64,000 nt of DNA from Neorhizobium lilium (GTDB lineage Bacteria; Pseudomonadota; Alphaproteobacteria; Rhizobiales; Rhizobiaceae). Of this stretch, positions 52,807 to 61,795 are shown in pieces; position 1 is the stretch's first letter, and every line of letters starts with the position of its first letter. Made by a program: the position numbers and the translations under genes. The stretch lies in NCBI RefSeq assembly GCF_004053875.1, contig NZ_SBIP01000003.1, forward strand, positions 620,001 through 684,000, given 5' to 3'. The notes below the pieces were generated by a model, which was given only the letters and a program-made list of their open reading frames with translations, was not told the DNA's origin and did not search any database.

Positions 52807-54240
52807 ATGTCGCAGGCCATCGAATTTCTGGTGCCACGCGAGAGCGTGCTGTCGCGGCGTGCGGCGATCATTGCGGACCTGGCCGATCTTCTGCCGCCGG
52901 AATGCCTGGTCCATGAGCCAAGAGGGCTTGCCCCCTTCGAGACGGACGCCTTCATTTCTTACCGCCGCGTTCCGCTTGCCGTAGCCCTGCCCAGGACGAC
53001 GACACAGGTCGCCGCTGTCCTGAAATACTGCAACCGCTACGATATTCCGGTCGTGCCGCGCGGTGCGGGTACATCGCTGTCCGGCGGAGCGATCCCGCAG
53101 GAGGACGCGGTCGTCCTCTGTCTGTCGAAGATGACGCGCATCCTGGAAGTCGATTATGCCAACCGGGCGGCCACGCTGCAGGCTGGCGTCACCAATCTCA
53201 GCATTTCGGAAGCCGTCGGCATCGACGGGTTCTTCTATGCGCCGGACCCCAGCTCGCAGCTCGCCTGCACCATCGGCGGCAATATCGGCATGAACTCGGG
53301 CGGAGCGCACTGCCTCAAATACGGCGTCACCACCAACAACCTGCTCGGCGTGAAACTCGTGCTGATCGACGGCACGGTCATCGATCTCGGCGGCAAGCAC
53401 CTTGACGCGGCAGGCTACGATCTGCTCGGCCTCGTCTGCGGCTCCGAAGGTCAGCTCGGTGTGGTGACGGAAGCGACGGTGCGACTGATCGCCAAGCCCG
53501 AAGGCGTAAGGCCCGTTCTCTTCGGCTTCGAGACCTGCGAAGAGGCCGGCGCCTGCGTGACGGACATCATCGCGGCCGGTATCATTCCCGTTGCCATCGA
53601 ATTCATGGACAAGGCGGCGATCGAGATTTGCGAAGCCTTCGCCAAGGCGGGCTATCCGCTCGATGTCGGTGCGCTGCTGATCGTCGAGGTGGAAGGCTCC
53701 GAGGCGGAAATGGACGCCATGCTCGCAAGCATCGTGGAGATTGCCGGGCGCCACGGCGTCAAGACGGTGCGGCAGTGTCAGTCGGCAACCGAAGCGGCGC
53801 TGATCTGGAAAGGCCGCAAGTCTGCCTTCGGCGCCACCGGCCGCATTGCCGATTACATCTGCATGGACGGCACCGTGCCGCTTGGCAAGCTTTCCTACGT
53901 GCTGAACAGGACCTCCGAAATCGTCGAGAGCTTCGGCCTGCGTGTCGCCAATGTGTTTCACGCTGGCGACGGCAATATGCACCCGCTCATCCTGTTCAAT
54001 GCCAACGATCCCATTGAAGCCGCCAACGCGGAAGCTGCCGGCAACGAAATTCTCAAGCTCTGCGTCGAGGCCGGCGGCTGCCTGACCGGCGAGCATGGCG
54101 TCGGAATCGAGAAGCGGGATCTGATGCGCTACCAGTATTCGCAGGCCGATCTGGCCCAGCAGATGGAAGTGCGTGCCGCCTTCGACGAGAAGTGGCTGCT
54201 CAATCCGTCGAAGGTTTTTCCTCTGGACGGGAGGGCGTAA
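52807..54240 (+). CDS. glcD: Glycolate oxidase subunit GlcD
   Basis: FAD-binding catalytic subunit of glycolate oxidase, which oxidises glycolate to glyoxylate and feeds electrons to the respiratory chain. 477 residues. FAD_binding_4 domain with VVPRGAGTSLSGGAIPQEDA and IGGNIGMNSGGAHCLKYGVT; C-terminal FAD-oxidase domain with NVFHAGDGNMHPLILFN and CLTGEHGVGIEKRDLM. ATG at 52807 follows AAGGAGGAGAA. First gene of glcDEF. Confidence 0.95.
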   Translation: MSQAIEFLVPRESVLSRRAAIIADLADLLPPECLVHEPRGLAPFETDAFISYRRVPLAVALPRTTTQVAAVLKYCNRYDIPVVPRGAGTSLSGGAIPQEDAVVLCLSKMTRILEVDYANRAATLQAGVTNLSISEAVGIDGFFYAPDPSSQLACTIGGNIGMNSGGAHCLKYGVTTNNLLGVKLVLIDGTVIDLGGKHLDAAGYDLLGLVCGSEGQLGVVTEATVRLIAKPEGVRPVLFGFETCEEAGACVTDIIAAGIIPVAIEFMDKAAIEICEAFAKAGYPLDVGALLIVEVEGSEAEMDAMLASIVEIAGRHGVKTVRQCQSATEAALIWKGRKSAFGATGRIADYICMDGTVPLGKLSYVLNRTSEIVESFGLRVANVFHAGDGNMHPLILFNANDPIEAANAEAAGNEILKLCVEAGGCLTGEHGVGIEKRDLMRYQYSQADLAQQMEVRAAFDEKWLLNPSKVFPLDGRA

Positions 54241-54245
54241 ATTTC

Positions 54246-55457
54246 GTGCTGATACCGACGTCTGAAACGGATGCCGCCTATATCGTCCGCGATGCCCTGA
54301 GCCAGGGCAAGAGGCTTGCGGCCTGCGGGGGTGGAACCCGCGCCGGCTTCGGCAATGGCGTCGAGGCCGCCGAGCTGTTCAGTTCCCGCGGCCTGTCCGG
54401 CATTGTCGATTACGACCCCGCTGAAATGGTGATGACCGCTCGCGCGGGGACGCCGCTCGCCGAAATAGAAGCAGCCCTTGCGCAAAACCGGCAGATGCTC
54501 GCCTTCGAGCCGATGGATCACCGCGGCATCATGGGGGTTCGCGCAGTACCCGCCGGTGAACCGACCATAGGCGGCGTGTTTGCGGCCAATGTCTCCGGCC
54601 CGCGCCGCTTCGTGGCGGGTGCCGCCCGCGACAGCCTGCTCGGCGTCCGTTTCGTCAACGGCCGGGGCGAAGTGATCAAGGCCGGCGGAAGGGTGATGAA
54701 GAACGTCACCGGGCTCGACCTGGTCAAGCTTCTCGCCGGCTCTTTCGGCACGCTCGGCTTCCTGACGGAGGTAACGTTCAAGGTTCTGCCTGTTCCCCAG
54801 GCGGTCGAAACGCTGGTTATCAGCGGGCTGAGTGACGAGGCCGCCGCCAAGGCCATGGCGACCGCCCTGTCGCTTCCGGTGGAAGTCTCTGGTGCGGCGC
54901 ATCTGCCCTACACGGTCAGGCATTGCTTTATCGACGGCCGCCTGCCGGAGGGGGAAGCGACCGTGCTGCGACTGGAAGGCCTGGCGCCGTCGGTCGAGGT
55001 GCGGGCAGGCAAACTTGCGGCAGTCATGGAAGCCTTTGGCCCGGTCAGCAGGCTTGCCGGCGAGGACAGCCGGATCTTGTGGCAGGAAATTCGCGATGTG
55101 GTGCCCTATGCCGATGGCACGCAAAAGCCGCTCTGGCGGGTATCCGTGGCACCGTCTGCGGGACATCAACTGGTTGCGGCGCTGCGGCTGGAAGCAGGCA
55201 TCGACGCCTTCTACGACTGGCAGGGCGGCTTGATCTGGATGCGGATGGAGGCAGAGCCCGAGGCGGAACTGCTGCGGCGCTATATCCGCGCACTCGGGGG
55301 AGGGCATGCGACCCTCGTCAGGGCATCCGACCCGGTGCGGGCACAGACAGCCGCTTTCGAGCCCCAGCCGGACGCCGTGGCGCTTCTCTCGGCACGTGTA
55401 AAACAGAAACTCGATCCGGCCGGTATCTTCAGCCCGGGCAGGATGGTTGATAGATGA
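54246..55457 (+). CDS. glcE: Glycolate oxidase subunit GlcE (GTG start)
   Basis: FAD-binding companion subunit of glycolate oxidase, 403 residues from GTG at 54246, five bases after the glcD stop. The FAD domain has LAACGGGTRAGFGNGVEAAE and IGGVFAANVSGPRRFVAGAA, with VMKNVTGLDLVKLLAGSFGT as in GlcE. An ATG 18 codons upstream lies inside glcD and is less likely. The last base pairs overlap the start of a repeat region that separates it from glcF. Confidence 0.93.
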   Translation: MLIPTSETDAAYIVRDALSQGKRLAACGGGTRAGFGNGVEAAELFSSRGLSGIVDYDPAEMVMTARAGTPLAEIEAALAQNRQMLAFEPMDHRGIMGVRAVPAGEPTIGGVFAANVSGPRRFVAGAARDSLLGVRFVNGRGEVIKAGGRVMKNVTGLDLVKLLAGSFGTLGFLTEVTFKVLPVPQAVETLVISGLSDEAAAKAMATALSLPVEVSGAAHLPYTVRHCFIDGRLPEGEATVLRLEGLAPSVEVRAGKLAAVMEAFGPVSRLAGEDSRILWQEIRDVVPYADGTQKPLWRVSVAPSAGHQLVAALRLEAGIDAFYDWQGGLIWMRMEAEPEAELLRRYIRALGGGHATLVRASDPVRAQTAAFEPQPDAVALLSARVKQKLDPAGIFSPGRMVDR

Positions 55458-55475
55458 AGCTGCATCTGACTCAAC

Positions 55476-55644
55476 CCCCTCTGGCCTGCCGGCCATCTCC
55501 CCCACAAGGGGGGAGACTGGCTGGGCGCATGCTCCGCATCCTCTATGGGTCCTTGCATCGGTTAAATGCCGATTTTTGGATCGGAGGTCGTACCACGTGT
55601 GATCTCCCCCCTTGTGGGGGAGATGGCCGGCAGGCCAGAGGGGG
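55476..55644. repeat. 42-bp perfect inverted repeat between glcE and glcF
   Basis: Arm 1 at 55476-55517 is the exact reverse complement of arm 2 at 55603-55644, 42 bp each with an 85-bp spacer. The arms are GC-rich with runs of C and G (CCCCCTCTGGCC ... CCCACAAGGGGGG). I know palindromes of this type as recurring intergenic repeats in rhizobia; copy number cannot be checked here. The element lies wholly between glcE and glcF and can fold into a very stable RNA hairpin within the operon. Confidence 0.85.
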
Positions 55645-55671
55645 CCTTTCAAGCTCAAGGGGAACCATCTG

Positions 55672-56976
55672 ATGCAGACCTCTTTCACGCCTGAGCAACT
55701 GGCCGATCCGCAAATCGCGGAATCGGAAAAGATCCTGCGCCGTTGCGTGCATTGCGGCTTTTGCACCGCCACCTGTCCCACCTATGTGACGCTTGGCAAC
55801 GAGCTGGACAGCCCGCGCGGCCGCATCTATCTGATCAAGGAAATGCTCGAAAACGACAGGCCGGCAGACGAGGAGACGGTCACTCATATCGACCGCTGCC
55901 TGTCCTGCCTGTCCTGCGTCAGCACCTGTCCTTCCGGCGTGGATTACATGCACCTGGTGGATCATGCCCGCGCCCACATCGAAAAGACCTATCGGCGGCC
56001 TTTATCCGATCGCCTGATCCGCAGCCTGCTGGCCAAGATCCTACCCTATCCGGCCCGGTTCCGCACCGCTTTGACATTGGCGCGCCTCGGACGTCCGCTG
56101 GTGCCGCTTTTCGGCCGGGTGCCGGCGCTCGCTCCGCTCGCCGCCATGCTGGCGCTCGTTCCGAAGGCTGCGGGGCGCAGAGCTTCTCGCTCCGTGCCGG
56201 AAACGCCGGGAACAGGATCGCAGAAGCGCGGTCGTGTCGCCATTCTCTCGGGCTGCGCCCAATCGGTACTCGATCCCGGCATCAACGCCGCAACCCACCG
56301 GCTGCTTGCGCGGTTCGGCGTCGAGGTGGTGGTTGCGCCGGGCGAAGGCTGTTGCGGCGCGCTGGTGCATCATATGGGGCGAGAGGATGAGGCGCTGGAA
56401 TTCGCCCGTCGCAATGTCGATGCCTGGATCGGCGAAATGGACACAAACGGCCTCGATGCCATCATCGTCACCGCGTCGGGCTGCGGCACCACCATCAAGG
56501 ATTACGGCCGTATGCTGCGGCTCGATCCCCTTTACGCGGAGAAGGCGGGACGGGTCTCGGCACTGGCCAGGGATATCAGCGAATATCTCTCCACGCTCGA
56601 TCTGCCGGTTCTGGAGCCGAGGCGTCTGAGCGTCGCCTATCACTCTGCCTGTTCGCTGCAACATGGCCAGAAGATCACCACCCTGCCGAAGAACCTGCTG
56701 AAGGCGGCGGGTTTCACGGTGCGCGAACCTGCCGAAGGGCATCTCTGTTGCGGCTCGGCCGGCACCTATAACATTCTGCAGCCGGAGATTTCGGGACAAC
56801 TCAAGGCCCGCAAGGTCCGAAACATCGAGGCGACGAAGGCGGATGTCATCGCTGCCGGCAATATCGGCTGCATGACGCAGATCGCCAGCGGAACCGCCAT
56901 TCCCATCCTGCACACGGTCGAGCTTCTGGACTGGGCCTATGGCGGTCCAGAGCCCGTGAAGCTCGCCAAAGGGTGA
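55672..56976 (+). CDS. glcF: Glycolate oxidase iron-sulfur subunit GlcF
   Basis: Electron-transfer subunit with two [4Fe-4S] clusters, 434 residues. Ferredoxin-type motifs are CVHCGFCTATCPTY near residue 24 and CLSCLSCVSTCPSG near 79. Two CCG domains follow, with EGCCGALVHHM and HLCCGSAGTYNILQPEISGQ. The ATG at 55672 (MQTSFTPEQLADPQIAESEK) gives the family N-terminus and has GGGGAA upstream. The frame is open upstream through one arm of the inverted repeat, but that part is not GlcF-like. Translation depends on reading past the repeat hairpin. Confidence 0.95.
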   Translation: MQTSFTPEQLADPQIAESEKILRRCVHCGFCTATCPTYVTLGNELDSPRGRIYLIKEMLENDRPADEETVTHIDRCLSCLSCVSTCPSGVDYMHLVDHARAHIEKTYRRPLSDRLIRSLLAKILPYPARFRTALTLARLGRPLVPLFGRVPALAPLAAMLALVPKAAGRRASRSVPETPGTGSQKRGRVAILSGCAQSVLDPGINAATHRLLARFGVEVVVAPGEGCCGALVHHMGREDEALEFARRNVDAWIGEMDTNGLDAIIVTASGCGTTIKDYGRMLRLDPLYAEKAGRVSALARDISEYLSTLDLPVLEPRRLSVAYHSACSLQHGQKITTLPKNLLKAAGFTVREPAEGHLCCGSAGTYNILQPEISGQLKARKVRNIEATKADVIAAGNIGCMTQIASGTAIPILHTVELLDWAYGGPEPVKLAKG

Positions 56977-57024
56977 AATGAGAAACGTCGGAGGCGGACG
57001 AAACCGCCTCTGACGTAAGGACAA

Positions 57025-57708
57025 TCAGCCGCCGAAAATCGTGCGGAAGATATCCATGCCGCGATCCTGGAAACCGACATTGCCCTGCTTGTTGCCGGGG
57101 CCGACGACGACGACCTTGGTGCCGACCGACGCCCGCTCGTACAGATCCTCGACATCCTTGTTCATCATGCGGATGCAGCCGGACGACATGTTGAGGCCGA
57201 TAGACCAGGGCTGGTTGGTGCCGTGGATGCGGAAAATCGTATCGCGGCCGCCCTTGTAGAGATACATGGCGCGTGCGCCGAGCGGATTGTCCGCGCCGCC
57301 CTTCTGGACTGCCGGCAGGATATGGCCGGCGAGCCGCTCGCGGGCCCGCATTTCGGCAGGCGGCGTCCATGTCGGCCATTCTTCCTTGCGGCCGATATTG
57401 ACCACGCCGGACCAGCCATAGCCCTCGCGCCCGACGCCTATGCCGTAGCGTGTCGCCTGGTTCGGACCTTCCACGTAATAGAGGAACTTGTTGTTCGTAT
57501 CGACGATGATCGTGCCGGGCGTCTCCGTCGTGGAAAACCGCACGACACGCCGCTTGAACTTGTCCGGCACCACCTTCGAGCGAACGGCAGGCACGGCATC
57601 GCTCGCCGTCGTCTGGGGCTTGGCTGGAGAACTCTGGGCGACGGTAGCTGTCGCCGTCATCGTCACCAGCATGCCCGCGACCGCAAGCAGCATCTTACCG
57701 GATTTCAT
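57025..57708 (-). CDS. L,D-transpeptidase (YkuD), paralogue 1
   Basis: Peptidoglycan cross-linking enzyme of the periplasm, 227 residues. N-terminal signal peptide (MKSGKMLLAVAGMLVTMTAT, cleaved near VAQS). The YkuD domain contains IIVDTNNKFLYYVEG, NPLGARAMYLY and the catalytic HGTNQPWSIGLNMSSGCIRM, with Cys in SSGCIR and the His in IHGTN. Links 3-3 (meso-DAP) or attaches outer-membrane proteins, by family. It is 167 bp downstream of a close paralogue on the same strand. Confidence 0.93.
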   Translation of the reverse strand: MKSGKMLLAVAGMLVTMTATATVAQSSPAKPQTTASDAVPAVRSKVVPDKFKRRVVRFSTTETPGTIIVDTNNKFLYYVEGPNQATRYGIGVGREGYGWSGVVNIGRKEEWPTWTPPAEMRARERLAGHILPAVQKGGADNPLGARAMYLYKGGRDTIFRIHGTNQPWSIGLNMSSGCIRMMNKDVEDLYERASVGTKVVVVGPGNKQGNVGFQDRGMDIFRTIFGG

Positions 57709-57875
57709 TCAAAGCCCCTCCTGAGCATCCCAAAACGATGCGCCAAGATGTCCGGGCTTTGACGCCCGGACAAGATGAAGCCTTGCGAATATGCGAACTT
57801 CCAGGTCCGACGGGCCGAAACGCCGGCCAAGCGTGGCGATCCGGCAACAGGCAGCTTACTGGACGATGACCTCGG

Positions 57876-58613
57876 TCATTGAACAATGACCCTCGTGCCG
57901 ACATTGACGCGCCCGTAGAGATCGGTGACGTCTTCGTTGCGCAGGCGGATGCAGCCGGAGGAGACGGCGCTGCCAATCGTCCATGGCGCGTTGGTGCCAT
58001 GGATGCGGTAAAGGGTCGAGCCAAGATACATGGCGCGCGCGCCAAGCGGATTTTCCGGTCCGCCCTCCATTTTCGCCGGCAGGTAATGGCCTTTGGCGGC
58101 CTCGCGGCTGATCATTTCCGAAGGCGGGTTCCATTCCGGCCATTCCGCCTTGCGGGTGATCTTGTGTTCGCCGGCCCATTCGAAGCCCGGCTTGCCGACG
58201 CCGACGCCGTAGCGCCGCGCCTGACCGTTGTCCATCACGAGATAGAGAAAACGGTTGTTCGTATCGATGACGATCGTGCCCGGCTTTTCCGTTGTGTCAT
58301 AGCGCACGATCTGCGGCAGCCATTGCGGCTCGAGCCGGCTGCGGATCGGTGCCGGACGCATGGAGACAGGCTGGGCGGCCGTGCCACTGTCGAAAATGCC
58401 GCGGCGCTGGCGGTAGACGACACGGGGCTGCGCTGCCTGGCGGGGATAGACCACCGGCCGAGCCTGCGATCCGCCCAGCTGCATCACCCAGGGAGCGGAG
58501 AGATCCGAGCTGACGACGACCGGTGGGCGTTCGCGGTAGCGGTCCTGGGCAAAGGCGGACTGCGAAAAAGCGGCCACGAGGCCGAAGGCAAGGAACAGGC
58601 TCTTTTTGATCAT
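57876..58613 (-). CDS. L,D-transpeptidase (YkuD), paralogue 2
   Basis: 245 residues with signal peptide (MIKKSLFLAFGLVAAFSQSA, cut near FAQD). The N-terminal linker is Arg/Gln/Pro-rich (VVYPRQAAQPRVVYRQRRG). The YkuD domain has IVIDTNNRFLYLVMD, NPLGARAMYLGSTLYRIHGT and SSGCIRLRNEDVTDLYGRVN. The catalytic Cys and His are conserved. It and the following paralogue probably act on the same peptidoglycan. No clear promoter between them. Confidence 0.93.
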   Translation of the reverse strand: MIKKSLFLAFGLVAAFSQSAFAQDRYRERPPVVVSSDLSAPWVMQLGGSQARPVVYPRQAAQPRVVYRQRRGIFDSGTAAQPVSMRPAPIRSRLEPQWLPQIVRYDTTEKPGTIVIDTNNRFLYLVMDNGQARRYGVGVGKPGFEWAGEHKITRKAEWPEWNPPSEMISREAAKGHYLPAKMEGGPENPLGARAMYLGSTLYRIHGTNAPWTIGSAVSSGCIRLRNEDVTDLYGRVNVGTRVIVQ

Positions 58614-58815
58614 CGGGTCTACTCGCTACATACCGGTCGGGCGCAAATGCCCGCGTTGAGCATCATGGTGAGCGGCAGGTGAAAGCGAATGGTAAACGGG
58701 TGGCGCTTGGAATGCGGCAAACGCCATAAAGCTTTTGGCAGGGTTACCGCCCGGTTTTCATTCATGGTTGACCAATGATAAAGAAGCCGAAAACCAGGTT
58801 AACCGGGGAATCGGC

Positions 58816-59445
58816 ATGGAGAAGACGGGCGTCATCGAAGGCGAGGACGGCAGGGGACGCTGCTTCTGGTATGGCGGCCTGGAAGACTACCGCCGTTATC
58901 ACGATGAGGAATGGGGCAGGCCCGTCACCGACGATATCCGGCTGTTCGAGAAGATCTGCCTCGAAGGCTTCCAGTCCGGTCTTTCCTGGCTGACCATCCT
59001 GCGCAAGCGGGAGAATTTTCGCGCGGCCTTTGCCGGCTTCGACTTCGACAAGGTGTCAGCTTTCGGGGAAGAGGATATTGCCCGCCTCGTCGCCGATGCC
59101 GGCATCATCCGCCATCGCGGCAAGATCGTCTCGACCATCAACAATGCCCGCCGCGCCATCGAGATGCGCGACGAGTTCGGCTCGCTCGCCCGCTTCTTCT
59201 GGAGTTTCGAGCCCGGAGCCGACACTCGCCCCGAGGTCATGACGCTCGAAACCCTGCGCGCCAATCCCACCACGCCTGTCTCGGTCCTGTTGTCGAAGAC
59301 GTTGAAGAAACGCGGCTGGACTTTCGTCGGCCCGACGACCGTCTATGCGTTCATGCAGGCCATGGGCCTCGTCAACGATCATCTGGACGGCTGCTTCTGC
59401 CAGTCGCAAGTCAATACGCTGCGGCTGAACTTCAGGCGGCCGTAA
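58816..59445 (+). CDS. tag: DNA-3-methyladenine glycosylase I
   Basis: Excises 3-methyladenine from alkylated DNA. 209 residues of the HhH-GPD TagI family. The N-terminal zinc-binding Cys is in RCFWYGG, followed by YHDEEWGRPVTDDIRLFEKI, and the C-terminal zinc ligands are in VNDHLDGCFC. A 27-codon upstream extension from 58735 is less family-like; the ATG at 58816 is chosen. Convergent with the HAD gene, overlapping by 14 bp. Confidence 0.93.
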   Translation: MEKTGVIEGEDGRGRCFWYGGLEDYRRYHDEEWGRPVTDDIRLFEKICLEGFQSGLSWLTILRKRENFRAAFAGFDFDKVSAFGEEDIARLVADAGIIRHRGKIVSTINNARRAIEMRDEFGSLARFFWSFEPGADTRPEVMTLETLRANPTTPVSVLLSKTLKKRGWTFVGPTTVYAFMQAMGLVNDHLDGCFCQSQVNTLRLNFRRP

Positions 59446-60136
59446 TCGCGTCCAGCACGCCGATCAACTCGCCGAGATGGTCGATCTGGCGGAAGCGCGG
59501 CGCTTCCGTCGGCGGCTCCACATGCTCCAGCACCCAGGTCAGCGCATGCGGAACGAAGACGCCATAGGCGCCGGCGGCAATGGCCGGCACGATATCCGAT
59601 TTCAACGAATTGCCGACCATCGCCGCCCGTTCCGGACCGTCCGCCAGCCCGGAGAAAACGCGCCGATAGGTGGTGGCACTCTTCTCGCTGACGATCTCCA
59701 CCGCATCGAAATAATCGCCAAGCCCGGATTGCGCCAGCTTGCGCTCCTGGTCGAAGAGGTCGCCCTTGGTGATCAGCACCAGCAGATACTGGCCGTTCAG
59801 CGCCTGCAGCGTCTCCTCCACATGCGGCAGCCTTTCCACCGGATGCCGGAGCAGTTCCCGCCCGATATCGAGGATTTCGCCGATGATCCTGGCCGGGATC
59901 TCCCCTTCGGTGATCTCGATTGCCGTCTCGATCATCGACAGGGTGAAGCCCTTGATACCGAACCCGTAATAGGAAAGGTTGCGCTTCTCCGCCTCCAGCA
60001 GGCGCGCCGAGATATGCTCGCCTTCCGCAAACTCGCCGAGCAACGTGCGGAAATGCTCCTCGGTCAGACGATAATACTGCTCGTTCTGCCAGAGCGTGTC
60101 GTCGGCATCGAAGCCGATGGCGGTGATTGGGCGCAT
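59432..60136 (-). CDS. HAD-family hydrolase
   Basis: Haloacid-dehalogenase-fold phosphatase of 234 residues. The nucleophile Asp is in AIGFDADDTLWQNEQYY. Motif II is LVLITKGDLFDQER and motif III/IV AAMVGNSLKSDIVPAIAAGA with VSEKSATTYRRVF before it. The second Asp and DxDDT-like DADDT are typical of the FMN/phosphoglycolate-like subclass, but the substrate is not readable. ATG at 60136 follows GGAGGCAGAC. Convergent with tag. Confidence 0.88.
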   Translation of the reverse strand: MRPITAIGFDADDTLWQNEQYYRLTEEHFRTLLGEFAEGEHISARLLEAEKRNLSYYGFGIKGFTLSMIETAIEITEGEIPARIIGEILDIGRELLRHPVERLPHVEETLQALNGQYLLVLITKGDLFDQERKLAQSGLGDYFDAVEIVSEKSATTYRRVFSGLADGPERAAMVGNSLKSDIVPAIAAGAYGVFVPHALTWVLEHVEPPTEAPRFRQIDHLGELIGVLDAITAA

Positions 60137-60214
60137 GTCTGCCTCCAGCCGCAGAAATGGTGGATTGGGCGGCAGCGGGCGGACGAACATGGGATCCGCC
60201 CACTGCCAAGGCGG

Positions 60215-60580
60215 TTATTGGCCATGGGCTTTCAGCCAGGCCTGCATGTCGGCGATCTCGGCTTCCTGTGCCTTGACGATATCTTCCGCCAGCTTGCGCA
60301 GTTCGGGGTCCTTGCCATGGGCGAGCTCGATCTTGGCCATGTCGATTGCGCCCTGATGATGCGGGATCATGCTGCGCACGAAATCCACATCCGGATCGCC
60401 GGAATACTGGATCATCATGCTCTTGTGCATCCTGGCATCGGCGTCTTTGAAGGCCTTGGTGGAGGGATTGTCGGTGGCCTTCATGCCGGAATGATCCATC
60501 CCCTTCATCTCCTGCGCGGCCATAGGACCGGCGAGGGAAAGCGATAGAGCGACAAGGGCGAGTTTGGTTTTTACAGACAT
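60215..60580 (-). CDS. DUF305 secreted protein
   Basis: 121 residues with an N-terminal signal peptide (MSVKTKLALVALSLSLAGPM, cut near AAQE). The DUF305 domain is VDFVRSMIPHHQGAIDMAKIEL with the HHQGA core, plus MKGMDHSGMK and AEDIVKAQEAEIADMQAWL. Family members include copper-binding CopM-like and ferritin-like four-helix proteins. It is 49 bp downstream of a Cys/His/Met-rich gene on the same strand; a copper role is inferred from that company. Confidence 0.88.
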   Translation of the reverse strand: MSVKTKLALVALSLSLAGPMAAQEMKGMDHSGMKATDNPSTKAFKDADARMHKSMMIQYSGDPDVDFVRSMIPHHQGAIDMAKIELAHGKDPELRKLAEDIVKAQEAEIADMQAWLKAHGQ

Positions 60581-60629
60581 GGGTTTCCTTTCCGGGTCTG
60601 ATCAGTTCGAAAGAAGTCGGCGAACGAGA

Positions 60630-60998
60630 TCAGGCGCGGGGAGGAGGCGTGGGCGGAGCCGATCCTGACGAAACCAATGCTTCGGCGTCGGCAGGAGCCG
60701 GCGCGTCGTGCGAAAAAGGCTCGTCGTGGCGGGCGCCGAAAGACGGTATAGTCGTCAGGCAGCCGGCGCAGAAGGGCGCGCTGCAGATCTTACCCCCATG
60801 CGGACAGTGTTTCTCCAGCGTGGAGTGCAAAGCCTTGTCCGCCCCCATGACCGCAGGCTGCGAATGTGTGGAATGATCCGCAGGCTGAGTATCCGTGTGC
60901 TGCATGCCCGGCGTGGCGATCGAAGGCATGCCCATGGCAGGCATGGCGCCATAGAGAAGCCAGGCCAAAAACATGGCGATAGGAGCAAGTCGCTTCAT
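60630..60998 (-). CDS. Secreted Cys/His/Met-rich protein, possible metal-handling
   Basis: 122 residues from the ATG at 60998 with a signal peptide (MKRLAPIAMFLAWLLYGAMP). The mature part is rich in Met, His and Cys: HTDTQPADHSTHSQP and KHCPHGGKICSAPFCAGC. The cluster could bind copper or another soft metal. Resembles DUF2946-type exported proteins. It precedes the DUF305 gene on the same strand, so the two may be a copper-handling pair. An in-frame extension upstream to 61115 lacks a signal peptide. Confidence 0.65.
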   Translation of the reverse strand: MKRLAPIAMFLAWLLYGAMPAMGMPSIATPGMQHTDTQPADHSTHSQPAVMGADKALHSTLEKHCPHGGKICSAPFCAGCLTTIPSFGARHDEPFSHDAPAPADAEALVSSGSAPPTPPPRA

Positions 60999-61039
60999 GC
61001 AGGTAAACTTAATCCCAAAGCAGGTAAAATCAATGGCCG

Positions 61040-61792
61040 TCAGACGGCGACCACCTCGTGTACAGCCTGCGAGTTCCGCGCCAACTCTCCATAGGGCGCG
61101 ACCGGCCACAACCATCGGCGCTTCGGGTCCGGCGGGGAGGCGCCGTAAAGCAGGTCTCCATCTTCGATCACCTGGCCGTCACGGTCGCTCACCTCGTAGC
61201 GAATATCGGTCAACAGCACCGTCTTGCAGGGAAGCCCGGCAAGCCCGTCCAGATGCGCCTGCGCCAGCATTTTGAGCAAGGGCGCCGGCGCCGGGTGCCG
61301 CTCGCGCTCCAGCCGCCTTTGAGATCCGACGCCGATCTGTGACAGGATATTGGCCGAAACGGCAAGATCTAGATAGGGGACCTGCCGCATGAAGGCGAAC
61401 GGCTCCGGCTGCCGTCCCGCCACGGCATCCTCAAAGCCGGAAAGATCGCGCGAGATCAGCCGCACATTGCGCAGCCGCTTTGCCGCAAGCCAGCTGCGCA
61501 CGGTCGCCAGATGCACGAGATCGATCAGCACGACCGTATCGAAGGTACGCGCCAGATCCTCGATCGGCACGTCGCGCAGCAGGCCCGAGCCCAGCACCAC
61601 CGCCGTTCGCCGCTGCTTCATGCCGGAGGTGGCGTCGCGGATGAAGGCCTTGCAGTTTTCCTCGTGATCGGCCCATGCCTTGGCGCAGCGGCCGGCCCGC
61701 GACCAGAGGCCAACTGAAGAGCGCACGAAGGGGCGGAATTCCTTCGCTGTGACCGCATTGGTCGCGGCATATTGCAGGGCTTCGAGGATCAT
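61040..61792 (-). CDS. Hypothetical protein with Rossmann-like fold
   Basis: 250 residues. The central part TAVVLGSGLLRDVPIEDLAR and TVVLIDLVHLATVRSWLAAK looks like a nucleotide- or SAM-binding Rossmann fold, and NVRLISRDLSGFEDAVAG continues the alternating pattern. The C-terminal half has a further strand-helix set (LPCKTVLLTDIRYEVSDRDG). It could be a class I methyltransferase-like protein; the key residues are not certain. It is followed on the same strand by the toxin-antitoxin pair upstream of hisS. Confidence 0.65.
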   Translation of the reverse strand: MILEALQYAATNAVTAKEFRPFVRSSVGLWSRAGRCAKAWADHEENCKAFIRDATSGMKQRRTAVVLGSGLLRDVPIEDLARTFDTVVLIDLVHLATVRSWLAAKRLRNVRLISRDLSGFEDAVAGRQPEPFAFMRQVPYLDLAVSANILSQIGVGSQRRLERERHPAPAPLLKMLAQAHLDGLAGLPCKTVLLTDIRYEVSDRDGQVIEDGDLLYGASPPDPKRRWLWPVAPYGELARNSQAVHEVVAV

Positions 61793-61795
61793 GAC

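Noticed and set aside
52702-54096. A 464-codon frame antisense to glcD
   Set aside because: Shadow frame; GlcD on the other strand has FAD-binding and glycolate oxidase signatures.
54129-55781. A 550-codon minus-strand frame over glcE and the inverted repeat
   Set aside because: Shadow of glcE extended through the repeat; no domain content.
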